From Turnera subulata (Eukaryota; Streptophyta; Magnoliopsida; Malpighiales; Passifloraceae), in assembly GCA_028386065.3 (NCBI GenBank), contig JAKUCV010004362.1, positions 103,575 through 167,574 on the forward strand: 64,000 nucleotides of DNA, in the 5' to 3' direction. Numbering within the stretch: position 1 is the first letter of the stretch; each line of letters begins with the position of its first letter. The notes under the pieces were generated by a model, which was not told the origin of the DNA, made no database searches, and saw only the letters and a list, made by a program, of their open reading frames with translations. Both the position numbers and the translations under genes were made by a program. This document shows, piece after piece, positions 1-10,605 of the stretch.

Positions 1-1160
1 CGGTTAACTGTCTTGATATATATAAAGTGGTATTAATTGTTGGTCTCGAATGTTGTATGCGTGCTTGTTTGATGTGCTGATGTGGCTATCTGCGAGTGAA
101 CTATGTTGGTGATATCTCTGATGCAGTGTGCATGATTTGTGAACCGTGTATCAGTGTGATATAATATGCCTGTCGTGCATGAGTTGTTTTGTGTGTTAGA
201 TAACGTGATAAGTGGTTTTGTGGTTTGTGTGGTGGATTGTGGGCTGGAGGCCCGGATTTGAGATTAAGATGTTAAATCCACACAATCATGTTTGAAATAA
301 CGTATGGTACAATTCTTAAAGGATAATTGTGAATAAGATACTATTATAATTCTACTGTGGGGCTGTTGACCAGTTGGTTCGAGCGGGGAGTAATACCCCT
401 CGGGATGGCATGCGGGTTTGCATGTGGGCCTGTGATGGCCGGTTCTACCTCCCTCTTTCTATCTCCCCCTTTCTACCTCCCTCTTTCTCTCTGTCTATCT
501 CTCTCTCTCTATGGAAATGTTTGGGCTTCGTGCCTGGTTTATTTGGGCTTATGCCTGGTTGTCTGATCAGACGGGACCGAGCTCGACGCACACAGTAGAG
601 GGCCCTAATAAAATATTTAAACCTAATAACAAGGATAATAAGATAAGTAACGATAAGTGATGGTTGAAGTTTAGTGATGACTTGAATGTTGTATACTGTG
701 AATTGTTTTGTGCACTGTTTTGCTTTTGTCCATTGCCGGTGTACTTGTAGTTGATTTGTTTTGTATATTATTGGTTTATTTGTCTGCGGTGAGACAGTGG
801 TTGGTCTCACCCCCTCACAGTTTTACACAGGTTAGCTGATCGTTGATCTGAAGTACATATCAGCAGGTGGCGGTGCTTTCCTCTCTTCGGGTCGGATCCA
901 TAGAGTTCACGGCATACATGTTATCTTATGTTTAGTCTTCCGCTGCATACTCGTTGCTGTGTAATTTATTTGTATAACTGTTCATTAATTATGTGGTTGA
1001 TATTGTATCCCGGGAAGAAGGATATTTTGATCACTTCACTTGCTATATATTCTTTAATGGATGATTTGGGATACGGGTGTCCCGGGAATAAAAAAGGCAA
1101 TTTGGTCAATCTATGTTTAACTTATAACTTATCTTAATAATTTGGGACACGGTCGTTTCA
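1..1160 (+). mobile_element. 3' part of a chromovirus-type LTR
   Basis: The stretch ends at 1160 in CGGTCGTTTCA, close to the ends of the two complete chromovirus LTRs in this window (GGGGCGCTTCA at 38542; GGGGCGTTTCA on the minus strand at 32617). It shares their order of landmarks: a 'ggtctcacccc' segment near 813, 'tccgctgcat' near 941, then an AT-rich tail with CCCGGG. A CT-rich tract lies at 447-513. The 5' end is outside the window. No primer-binding site follows 1160, so it is probably a 3' LTR or a solo LTR inserted in the neighbouring element. The ORFs in it are short and look accidental. Confidence 0.5.
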
Positions 1161-1916
1161 TGATTCACTTGATTCTTTGCACTCATCCATTTTCTCTTGG
1201 AGGTCTTGCAACTCCTCCATCCGCTCCGGGTAATTAGCTTCCTTAAAGAACTCACTTTTAAGGCACTTCTTCTTAAGGTCCCACCTCATCTCTTCTTCAA
1301 AGATGCTCATTTTCTGCTTCAGGTCCTCAGTTTGTTGTGCATTTTCTTCAGGTGATGATGCGGTCTTACCGTCAGGATTTAAAGTAATTTCCATCAGTTG
1401 CATGCTATCCTTCAGCCTCGCCCATGATCACCTTTTCTCCTTTCTCGAACCAAGGTGACTTCCCCTCTACTTGCGCGGCTTCCCCAATGTACTCGATTTC
1501 AGCATCATGTCCCCCTTGGTCCTTAGGGCGGCCATCTTCCTCCTCATGTTTTCAATCCTCTCATCTAACTTCCATCCTCATTGTTTATCTTCTTCAAGAT
1601 ATAGGAGTTCTCCCTCCATTAGTTTCTCAACACGCCTTTCATCGATGCATTACTTCATATTAACTTGCACCTTTGGCCCAATCACAAGTTCCTTTCGGTT
1701 GATGTTCTTGAGTACAAATTCCACAAGTTGGCCCTTGAAGGTTGATGACAATTTAGGATTGTCGGACCTTTTAGGGCCTTGCTTACTAGTTTCGGGTACG
1801 TTTACTGTCCCACGAAAAGTCTCCACCATCCCATTCCAACTGAACTGCATGTCACCCACGGTTTCCTGAAGGTTCAATTTTCTAAAGATGAGATTCATGG
1901 TCGTCGGAAATCCCAA
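1158..1916 (-). pseudogene. Antisense ORF relic, coiled-coil-rich, in a Tat/Ogre-like element
   Basis: Two open stretches on the minus strand (1650-1916 and 1158-1403) are joined by a segment with in-frame stops that still reads as charged, helix-rich protein. The upstream piece has a folded-looking start (MGFPTTMNLIFRKLNLQETV). The downstream piece is Glu/Lys-rich and probably coiled-coil (EELQDLQEKMDECKES near its end). I do not recognise the family. The reading direction is opposite to the LTR that follows at 2787. Some Tat-lineage Ty3/gypsy elements carry an extra antisense ORF between pol and the 3' LTR, and this position fits that. It is broken by several stops and unlikely to be expressed as a full protein. 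Confidence 0.4.
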
Positions 1917-2786
1917 ATGTAGGCTTCATTTTCAAATTGTTGCAGGAAAACATTGTGGAATACATTCGCAAATCATTTTCCAAAAACAATTTTCTCTTCT
2001 TTTTCGAAAACGAGTTTCTCCATTCGTTCTTTGAAGACCAAGAGTCAAGAACTTGAAAATTTTAAAACGCGCCTTAGCTCGAATTCTTTTTCTTTGAAAA
2101 CATGTGATGCAATGGATGCAGCTATGGATTCCTAAAACAAAATAGGTTGATAACTAAGGAAACAACACCAAAAACCATCATGTTTAGACCTACATCCTTA
2201 GAGTGTGTTCACTAAATTCGTCAATCCACATCACGCAATACTATACCCTACGCAGAGTTGGCACGGGGCAACGCCCCTAGCCGGTTAGCGGGCGGGGTCA
2301 AGGGGCAACGCCCCTTGCCGGTGCATGGCGTGCCCAGCGAAAAAAATTTTTGGTTGTTCCCTTTTCTAATTATTTTTTTTTTGGAATTTTGGATTTTATG
2401 AAATTAAAAAGCACTAAAATCCTAAAAATGCATGTACCACGTATTGACTTATTATGCATGAGAAGCTCAGTGTATGCAGCTGGTTGGGGGCCGAAAGAGC
2501 GTCACTAAAGGATAGCTTGGCCTACTCACATGTGACGTAGGACGTCGCATGAGGTCGCTGGCCTATTCACCTCTATCATTGCAAAACTGCAAGAAATGGG
2601 TTCACTCTAGCCGATAACCCCGTAGGACGGTATGTACCGGACCAGGATCCCCTCACCCTCTTATGGTGGAAGCCTCACAGCATAATACATGAATACAAGG
2701 CATGTACATGACAAAAAAAAGCATATATTAATCAATGATTGCACATAATCTCTTAAACCCTCTAGTTCCCCAATGGAGTCGCCAAC
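1917..2786 (+). other. Non-coding 3' region upstream of the Tat/Ogre-like LTR
   Basis: No convincing ORF. Near 2260-2325 a palindromic motif GGGGCAACGCCCC occurs twice (2265-2277 and 2302-2314) in a GC-rich island, followed by AT-rich DNA. The last bases before the LTR (CAATGGAGTCGCCAAC, 2771-2786) look like the junction seen before LTRs of large Tat/Ogre-type elements, but that match is from memory and unverified. The polypurine tract is not obvious. Confidence 0.4.
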
Positions 2787-3721
2787 TGTGAGTACCCAAC
2801 CCAAAATTCATTGGGCCTACTCACCACCTTCTTCTTAACCATCATCCACATCTTTGGACTCGCCACCCGAATATTATCAGAGGGCAAATTTCGGGGAAAA
2901 CCTTCCTTAGGCTACCGATGACTCCTTAAGGCAACCAATAAACGAACCAAAGATGTGGACCCGGGGGCTTTCCATGGATGGGAAGATGTTAGGCACCTAT
3001 CCATGTTGGGGCGACATCATGTGCAATTAAAGATAAACATATGCCATGCAAAACAAATAACAAAACAAAGACAAAACAAATTAGAAAATAAATAAAAATT
3101 GAGCTTGCATTTCCACTACTAGAAACTGCCTACGTACCCCCTGGTAATGGGTTCAAAGCTCACGTAGTTCTTAACATGAATCACATACGATTACAACATC
3201 ATTATCAACAAATCATCACAGTAGCAATCAATCAAGAAAATTAGAACGAGTTACGTCTTGAAGCCCTCCTCTTGCTCCTACTTGCTTACCACTCCTAAGC
3301 AAACTTTTGGCAGAAATTAAACAAGCCATTCGATATAGAAGGAGGGCGAACTTGTCTCTACTATCAATAGAAAACTTGTAGAGCATCTCCTTAACTTTCC
3401 AGGGACTATAAGAACGCAGCAATCCGATACCTACAGCTCCAGATTTGGTGATTTTTCTGGGACTGCCTGCACAGAAATTCTCTACTCGGGTTCCTCCTCT
3501 TTTCCTCCACAAGTTTGCTCCAATCTTCCTCCTTATTCTCCTTCTCTTGCTCTCCTCTTGCTGTTGCCTTGCTACTACTCCTCTCCACAGAATTCTTCCA
3601 GAATTTCAACCCTTAAAAGGGTTCCTAAGCTTGGAATTAGAGAATTATTCCAAGCACCTAAGCTTATGTGTGTATAGAGGGGGAAGAGAGAATTGTGTAT
3701 GAATGAGAGTGAATGGGGGGT

Positions 3722-3732
3722 CCTATTTATAG
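3722..3732 (+). promoter_or_regulatory. LTR TATA box (CTATTTATAG)
   Basis: A TATA-like element CCTATTTATAG sits about 935 bp into LTR copy A. It is preserved at the equivalent place in copy B (11292-11302) and copy C (60431-60441), each time after a GG(A/G)GGTC block. Conservation in three diverged copies supports a promoter role for the U3 region. Confidence 0.55.
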
Positions 3733-3854
3733 TTTTCAGGGGGTCTGGATGTGGTGTTGATCTAAGGGTCAGGATTGAACCCCTAGATCCAACGGTAGAT
3801 ACCCAGAATCAAGAAAACAAGAAAAATCCGGAAAACTGCAAAAACTGGGGGAGA

Positions 3855-3990
3855 TGTCCGCCAAGCACCGGCAGTCATCTTGCAATGACCGCCTAGTGCT
3901 GGCGGTCCTCTCTGGAAGCCCGCCAAGTGCTGATGGTCCTCTCTCAAAGCCCACCAGGTGCTGACGGTCATGTCACCATGTCCGCGCCGG
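3855..3990 (+). repeat. Degenerate tandem repeat with GCCGGCGGTC-type palindromes
   Basis: Three to four imperfect units of about 35-40 bp built on CCGCCAAGTGCTGGCGGTC. Related motifs recur in LTR copies B (11425-11510) and C (60567-60620) and in the leader of copy C (62940-63050). The inverted CCGCC/GGCGG halves could fold in RNA just downstream of the predicted transcription start. Confidence 0.5.
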
Positions 3991-4603
3991 CACCTGTTTT
4001 CAAAACGGTTCTTTCCTTTTCGGTTTTGATCCTCATTATTCCGGTCCAACTTGATTCCCGTGCCCTTCCTAAATGGTTTTTTGCCTATTTTGAGCTCCAG
4101 AAACCCTCCTAACTTATAGCCTACCCCCTCCCATTTTCCTAATTTCTTTACTTCCTCTCCACTCCACTCTGATTACCATAAATCATCAAAAACACTTAAG
4201 GTAATATTTAAATCCGAATGTTGGACGAAAATTTAGAGTAAATTCACTGCTAAGTTCAGTATTTTAATGGGCCAAAAATGCTGGAGGATCCATATTCAAT
4301 TGGTTCAAGCTCCTAAATTATTTTAAACCCAAAAATCATCTCAAATGGGTTAAAAGCAAAACAAAAGGCCTAAAATTAATTAAATACCCATATTTTATTA
4401 TAATTAAACATTTGAATATATTTAACTCAGAATTAAATCATCCTAATAATTCCGAATCAAATACATTTAAAATCCAAAAAAATAATATTTAAATTACAAA
4501 ATTACCCAAACTCGGGATTAAATCTTCTCATTAATCCATAGTCACAAATATATTCATAATTCAAATCAAAAGAACATTAGTAGGTCAAATTTGGATGTTC
4601 ACA

Positions 4604-4916
4604 CCAGCTTATAGCCGTTTTTATCCAATGGTTACTGACAATGTCAAATATGGGCGGGTGTTTCTGCAAAAGTGAACTGCTTTTGAACCACCCTAGACTG
4701 ACAAAAGTGAAATAGAAGGAGCATGAGTAAATGGCATTTAACCGCTCCTTCTAACCCGTGAACTTCTTTGGATAGTCTCTCTCCTTCATTATTTGAAGTT
4801 CCCTTATCAAAATACATACTTTTTACTCATACCCGAGAATCCTCTCAAACACTTAAACACTTCAAAGAATCCTCTCAAACACTTAAACTCTCAACTCAAA
4901 CCCTATCTCCTTCACC
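4604..4916 (+). other. Sirevirus E1 internal region upstream of the env-like ORF
   Basis: This resembles the segment before the env-like ORF of E2 (13590-13680): both carry a TTCTGCAAAAG(T/A)... block and a TTTTGAACC(A/G)CCC...GACTGACAA block. The pol genes that should lie upstream were lost or displaced by the element ending at 4603. No ORF. Confidence 0.5.
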
Positions 4917-6092
4917 ATGAAAACCTATTCTGGTAAAGGTAACCAGACCAAAAAGACAAAATCTATTCAAACAAAGAAATCGACCATGAAAACACCTCTC
5001 AAAACCCCAAAAAGCACTGTTGCATCGACAAACAAAGAAAAGACCACTGCTCAAACCAAAACAAAGCAAACTAATGAGAAAACGGGCAAAGGTTCAGGGT
5101 CAAAAACAAGCCCAGACTTGACTTCCACTGAGAGGAATGCTGCAGAGGGCCTCAAGAAGTTCATGGCGGATGAATGTTTGAAGAATTCTATAGAGAAAGG
5201 AAAGAGTTTGAAAAAACCCAAGGCAGAGAAAAAGCGCACAGTCAATTCCCCGAGTAACATCTTTGATTCCTTTCCTGCCTTACCTTTGGATAGCACCAAA
5301 GATACATAAAATCTACCAACTGCTGTGCAAATTTTTAATAGTGCTGAAAAGTGGGCCTTAGAAGAGACATTTGGTGCTAATAAGGTGTTGTCAATTGAGT
5401 CTGGTAAGGCTATAATGGATGTTGCATTTAAAAGTATTCTTAACAAATATGGAAAATTTTGTATGGATGAGGCTAAGAAATTCTTTGAGGAAAAGATGCA
5501 AACTTTATTGTCGGAGAAGGAGATTGACAAGTCAAGGCCATCTGAGGGTCTAAATGATGATTTGGCAGAGAAAGAAAAGGATATGCAGGCTGAGTTAGAC
5601 AGAATTAATGCTGAAACTCAGGCGTTGAAAGATCTGGCTGCTGGTGAAGCCAGATCTGTGGCTGAGAAGGCAGCAAGAGATAATTATGTGGTTGTTGAAG
5701 AAACCAAATTTTCAGTGCAAGAAGAAGAACTTCAACAGAACAAATCTGTGAAGGAGCCGATTGCCTTAGATGATCTCTTGAATCTGAACACAGCTCCAGT
5801 TGAAGGATCCAAAGACACCAGCTGTGATGGTCTTACTTTAACTGAGATCATGGAGATCGCTAGAAGGAAGCACAACAGAAACAAAAAGATTTGGCTGCAC
5901 AAATACTAGATGATATGTAGCAAGGTGATGAAAAAAAAAATGGAGAAGAATCTGAGTCAGATAATGGAAAGGAGCTTGAGAAGCAAAAAAAATAAAGAAC
6001 ATGAGCAATCTACCACTGTTGAGAAGCCAAAGAAGTCAAAGAAGAAGCGGGCAGATGTAGCTTATACAAAAACCGTAGAGCTAGTATTGAGG

Positions 6093-6200
6093 AAGCCAAG
6101 TTTTCGTCTGCAGTTCATGTGAGTAAGCAAAAAGAGTGGCAAAAAGAAGCCAATTTTCCGTCTGCAATTCATGGGAGTAAGCAAAAAGAGTGGCAAGAAG
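6093..6200 (+). repeat. 54-bp tandem duplication inside E1 env-like ORF
   Basis: The block starting AAGCCAAGTTTTCGTCTGCA at 6093 is repeated at 6147 with a few substitutions; both contain GAGTAAGCAAAAAGAGTGGC. The first copy carries an in-frame TGA after TTCATG where the second has GGA. It lies at the edge of the acidic low-complexity tract. Confidence 0.75.
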
Positions 6201-6744
6201 AAAGTTATTCAGGTCAATTTGATGGACTCTAATAATGATGATGATTCAGATGAAAGGATCGAAGAGAATGAAGAAGATGAGCTCTCAAAGAAGAGAAAGA
6301 GAGCTGAAAAAGTGATTATGACACTGAGAAAACCATCAGCTATAAATCTGCAAGTGATGATCTAGTTGATGAACAACCAACTGATAAGGAAATTGATGAT
6401 GCAGCAAAAGATGACAATGTATTAGATGATGGTGACAATGATGATGAAGATGCTGACAAAGAGGAGAATGAAGATGATGAGGACGAGGATCTTGATGATA
6501 TAGAAAAGGAAGAAGAAGAAAATGAGGAAGAATATGAAGAGGCTGAAGATGAACAAGAGGAAGATCAAGAAAACATGAACCAGAGGAAGATCAAGAAGAA
6601 GAGGAAGAAGAGGAAGAGCTTCTTATTATTGAGCCACCCAAGAAGAAAGCAAGAACAGATCCAAAATCCATGAAGAATAAGAAACCTGAGAAGAAGGAAA
6701 AACTTGGGAAGAAGATCCAACCTTATGTGAAAACTTGCAACGTC

Positions 6745-6816
6745 AATCTAGGTGACTTCGAGACTTTCGGGATTACTCAAAATCTAGGTAACTTTGAGAC
6801 TTTCGGGATTACTCAA
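6745..6816 (+). repeat. 36-bp tandem duplication inside E1 env-like ORF
   Basis: Two head-to-tail copies encode NLGDFETFGITQ and NLGNFETFGITQ at the start of the globular domain. The length is a multiple of three, so the frame is kept. E3 shows a single related segment (GLGVSQILRK near 58130), so the duplication is specific to this copy. Confidence 0.8.
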
Positions 6817-7636
6817 ATCCTAAAGCACTACAAACATGACTACTTGACCACCTTGAAGAAACCAGCTTGCGAGGGTCTTGTGAAAGATTTTTATGAAAAT
6901 CTGTTGGTCAATAAGGATTCAAAAGGAGTGGTTGAATACATACAAACCACAATCAGAGGTAAGACATTGAAGATCATTCCTGATATCATTCAAGAGAATT
7001 GAAGCTTAAGAGTGGAACAATCAAACACTACAACACAGCATTTGGGAAGAGAATCAGCATTGCCAATGCCCTGGATTATGGACAGCAAGTCAAATCGGTT
7101 TATGGATCAACCAAGAGAGGAGAGTACAAAGATGCCAATCCACTTGTTAGAGAACTGTTGTACATGCTCACAAGGGTTATTATGCCACGACCATGGCATT
7201 TGACCAAGATCACCAATTATGATTTATGGTTGATCGCATGTATGATGAAGAAGAGCTCTATTTGCTTTGCACATCAAATCCTGCATCACATGGCCCTCTA
7301 CGAGGAAAGAAGTCATGGATTAATCATCACTCTCCTAGCCAAGAGATTTGGTGTGAAGTCAACCAAATCGGATACATCCATTGAGATTGGTTCTATTGAT
7401 CGCAAGACTCTTACAAAGATGGGGATTAAGCTTAATTCTAAAGGAAAGTTTGAGGTAGTGAAAGCTGGGGCTACCAGTAGGGAATCTAAGCTTGATGATC
7501 TTGCCTCTAGGGTTAGTTTTATTGAATGAGATGTGGTTTGCGTGAAGAGGTAAGGGCATTTGAAGCTAATGTGATGGAATAACTTGGACAGATTCTCTCC
7601 AAATTGTCTACTCCAGTCCCTACTGATGATGATTGA

Positions 7637-8278
7637 AGCCTCTTCAGATCTGATGCTCCTAGGATTCATGCATTGCATCTAGGATAGCTCATGTTTTTAT
7701 TTTGATACTAATATCTGGTTTTTAATATGGTTTCTATCTGTCTAAATATTTTTTATCTTCTGTTTATTTTTGGATATTTGCACTACTCTTTGGATATTGT
7801 GTTATAATTTTGCACGAATGATGTTTATTATTTTCCTATTTGATCTATTATTTGGTTTATACTCCCTTCTTATTGATGCCAAAAGGGGGAGAAGTATTAT
7901 TGTTGATTTTCTATCATGGCATTTGTGGTTTCTGTTAAAACCACACTTTTGTTCAAAGAGTTAGTTTTTATGCAGGAAGTGTGGAATGCGATATATGGTT
8001 TGTGATAAAATCACACTTACAATTGCTATATGGTTTTTATTAAAACTATACTTAAAAATAGAGATTGTTGCGCTACTTCGTTATATATATTCGATTAATC
8101 TCTCATGAAAGAATTGAAACCCACAGGGGGAGTATATGGTGAAGTACGCCAAATAAGATTCACAAGGAAATTATTTGGCCGAAATGGGCTAATTACGTAT
8201 CTTTGAAATTAATTTATCCTTGTTGAATTATGAAATTATTTTGGATAAGGGGAGCAACAAAATAGAGGGAGCTTGTAA
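7637..8278 (+). other. Sirevirus E1 3' non-coding region with repeated purine tracts
   Basis: Non-coding DNA between the env-like stop and the inserted PIF/Harbinger element; it resumes at 9467-9545. It holds several polypurine-tract-like copies (AAAAGGGGGAGAAG near 7881, CACAGGGGGAG near 8122, AAGGGGAGCAAC near 8247) and hairpin-type motifs (GGTTTCTGTTAAAACCACAC near 7927; related ones near 7998 and 8031). The E2 and E3 3' regions have the same organisation. Confidence 0.6.
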
Positions 8279-9466
8279 GGGCCTGTTTGGGAACCTGTTC
8301 TGAGAACAGGTTTTGAGTTTTCATGCTTTTTAAAAAATTTAAAAGTTGGTTGGATAAACAAAAACTACATCATTCCGAAAAAAGTGTTTTGAGAAAAGTG
8401 TCCTTTGAGAACTCAAAACTGAAAAGTAAAAAAAAAATATTTTTGTGCTTTTCCCAAAAGAGGCGGTGGCATTTTTGTTATATTAGAGTAAACCACCAAT
8501 TTATTAATGGCAGTTTTTTTAAATAAGGTGACAATAAGAGAATTGCAATTTTTTTGTTTTTTCTACTCCCTCTCTGGTTTCAAGCACTAGTTTGTTTCAA
8601 AGAGGACTGCGGCAGTGGGTGGCAGTGGGTGGCGCGTTTTGTCTTGAGTGAAGTCTTCCCAAAAGAAAAGAAAGAATTATGAGTGTGGATTGAGAGAAGG
8701 GTAGCTTGAGCAATGGAGAAGCGGGGGGTGGGGCGGGCACTGTACAAGGCATCGCCGCCCTTGTCAACGAAGTCCTCATCGGCGACACTAGTATTAACAA
8801 CAAAGTGATCCTGCATGTATCGATTTCGGCATCAATAGTAACCATGCTTTTGTTCTAAGCATGTCTTGCTGCAACTCACACTGCAATTTCTTTGATAACC
8901 CCTTGTACCCTTCGTCTCCTTCTCTTCCACAATAGTCCATCTCTCTAGGTTTTGGTTTTGGTTTGGGTCTACCCTAGCTTGTAAACGGCAGTGTTTTCTC
9001 AATATATAATTTTATTTATAATATAATATTATATAATATCAAACTACAATCTGAAAAAAATAAATTATATTTGTAATATTAAAAAATTATAGTCCCCAAA
9101 AATTCTTTTTTTTCATTTTTATCTATGACATATTTTGAATATTCAACATAATTTAATAATTCAAGCATTAAGTAAGTTCCAAATCAAATTATTGATAAAT
9201 TATGTCATCATTATTTTGAAGTAAAATTCTCATATATAATTTAAATATTTTGTTAAATAAATTAACTCTCATAAAGTTTCAAAAGAATTTTTAAATTCAT
9301 CTTTGCCAAAAGAGCTTTGTATTTTTAGTTTTTACAAAACTGTTTTGAAGTACAAAATATCCAAATGGATTTTCATATCTCAAAAACTCCTAAAACAATT
9401 CTATATTCTTAGTCTTCAGAACAATTCTTAAAGAATTAAAAACACAAAACACTCCCAAATGCACCC
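8279..9466. mobile_element. Non-autonomous PIF/Harbinger-type element, 1188 bp
   Basis: Terminal inverted repeats begin GGGCCTGTTTGGGAA on the left and, read on the minus strand, GGGTGCATTTGGGAG on the right. It is flanked by a 3-bp duplication TAA (8276-8278 and 9467-9469), as expected for PIF/Harbinger. The same place in E2 (near 15131-15145) lacks the element and has a single uninterrupted TATAAATTGTTTGAAAA, a natural empty site. No transposase ORF. A GC-rich core (about 8600-8900) contrasts with the AT-rich ends and may be captured DNA. Confidence 0.8.
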
Positions 9467-9531
9467 TAAACTATTTGAAAATCATTTTTTAACCCTTACT
9501 TTTGAAATAATCAACACTTGTTTGTCATCAT

Positions 9532-9545
9532 AAAAAGGGAGAGAT
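9532..9545 (+). other. Polypurine tract of Sirevirus E1
   Basis: AAAAAGGGAGAGAT sits immediately before the LTR start TGTTAG and after the conserved TTGTCATCAT. The equivalents are at 15201-15214 (E2) and 59486-59500 (E3). This is where plus-strand DNA synthesis would be primed. Confidence 0.8.
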
Positions 9546-10595
9546 TGTTAGTCTAAACTTGGCCTAATCACCTCTTAAGCTTAATTAGTAAATTAATCAT
9601 GTTTAGTCATGGTATATAATTGATTTTGATGATTAACAAACTACTTAACATGAATGCATTAAGTTTGTCTTGTGTTGATTAAAGCCTACAAGAGGAAGCA
9701 TGGTTTCAAAAAAACCATACAGAAATGGTTCTTGTTGCAACCACGCCAGATGGTTTTTGTTGCAACCACATTAAAACGAGTTGTCACCATCAAACCTTTC
9801 TGCAACTTGCGTGTGGTCCTCCAAGTATTTAAAGTCCACTCCCAACGGCCAAGATTGGTGAACAAGTAAGAGGAACTTGCAAAAGACCTTCTTACATCTC
9901 CAACTTCACTTAATGAAGGCGGTCCATGCTTTCCATTATCGGTAATACTTTATGACCAAGGTGTTGACATGAAGAAGTGGTCCCAATTTGAACTAAATGT
10001 GAACTGAAGTCAACTAAGAGATCAAAGAGTCGTTGCAGCACTTTCCCCCCAAACTCAAAAGCTATAAAAGAGGGTCCAAAACACCTCTGAAGACAATCCC
10101 AGCTATTGTGCAAAATCTGAGTTCATATATTGTGCTTACACTTGTGGTTTCAAATCTAGTTTTTCTGTGTGTATTTTAAAATCCTTTAAAAAGAGTAGTT
10201 TGTAAGCAAGACTTGGTTTAGTTTTGTTGGGTACTCAAGTCTAGGATTAGATTTGAGGATAGGTTAGAGCCTAGCCTGTAAAAAGCTAGTAAAGGTTTGA
10301 GCTTAGCCTAGAAAAGCGTGTGAGAGTAAAGGTTAAGGTTGAACACATAAAACCTAAGGCTAGTGAGAGTTTGAAATCCTAAAGGAGGATTCTTTAGGTA
10401 ATGGAGGTACCTGGTGAGGGGGAAGTACTATAAATTTCCTGTGTTAAATTTCCATCCCTTACTCCTTCTTGCTGTTTGCTAAAATCGCTATTCTACTATC
10501 CAGCGGGTGGTTTCAGAAAAACCATATCTTTACTAACCCGAAAAAATTTTAAAGCCTAATTCACCCCTCCCCTCTTAGGCACTTTTTGGCCTACA
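9546..10595 (+). mobile_element. 3' LTR of Sirevirus E1 (1050 bp)
   Basis: Begins TGTTAGTCTAAAC after the polypurine tract and ends GGCCTACA. It aligns along its length with the E2 LTR at 15215-16279, including CTCTTAAGCTTAATTAGT near the start, an ATGGTTT...AAACCAT hairpin near 9700, a TATA region near 10063, a GTTTGAGCTTAGCCTAGAAA block and a hairpin near 10508. Length of about 1 kb fits Sireviruses. No matching 5' LTR is in the window, so E1 is 5'-truncated. Confidence 0.85.
10063..10070 (+). promoter_or_regulatory. LTR TATA box of Sirevirus E1
   Basis: TATAAAAG in AGCTATAAAAGAGGGT, about 517 bp into the LTR. The E2 LTR has TGTAAAAG at the same place (15761), so its TATA box is probably damaged. 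Confidence 0.65.
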
Positions 10596-10605
10596 AGGTC
10601 CTCAC

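Larger units (their letters stand above)
2787..4603 (+). mobile_element. Tat/Ogre-like LTR, copy A (probable 3' LTR)
   Basis: The LTR starts TGTGAG and ends TTCACA and is about 1.8 kb long. It is one of three related LTRs here, with 10606-12136 and 59676-61263. Shared blocks include a 'gccaccc' segment near 2880, a block around GGATGGGAAGGTGTTAGGCA (near 2978 here), a 'ctacgtacc' block near 3131, a TATA box in CCTATTTATAG near 3722, and a final TTTGGGTGTTCACA-like end. A GC-rich tandem repeat occupies 3855-3990. The DNA after 4603 is Sirevirus sequence with no homology to the leaders of copies B and C, so this is read as the 3' LTR of an element inserted in Sirevirus E1. Assignment to the Tat/Ogre lineage is inference. 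Confidence 0.6.
4917..7636 (+). pseudogene. Sirevirus env-like ORF, E1 (broken)
   Basis: A long ORF starting at 4917 (MKTYSGKGNQTKKTKS), broken by stops and frameshifts after 5308, 5909, 6122, 6365 and 7002. Order: a Lys/Thr-rich N-terminus; a helical middle (5325-5909); a Lys- and Asp/Glu-rich low-complexity tract (5990-6640); a globular C-terminal domain (6720-7380) with TMLTRV-like, PRPWHLT and LHHMALYEE segments; and a C-terminal tail ending at 7636. The globular part resembles the family called 'putative plant transposon protein', found in the third ORF of Sirevirus-type Ty1/copia elements. That ORF is called env-like by position; homology to viral envelope proteins is not shown here. 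It shares the tail pattern with E2 (14480-14545) and E3 (58850-58951). Confidence 0.65.
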
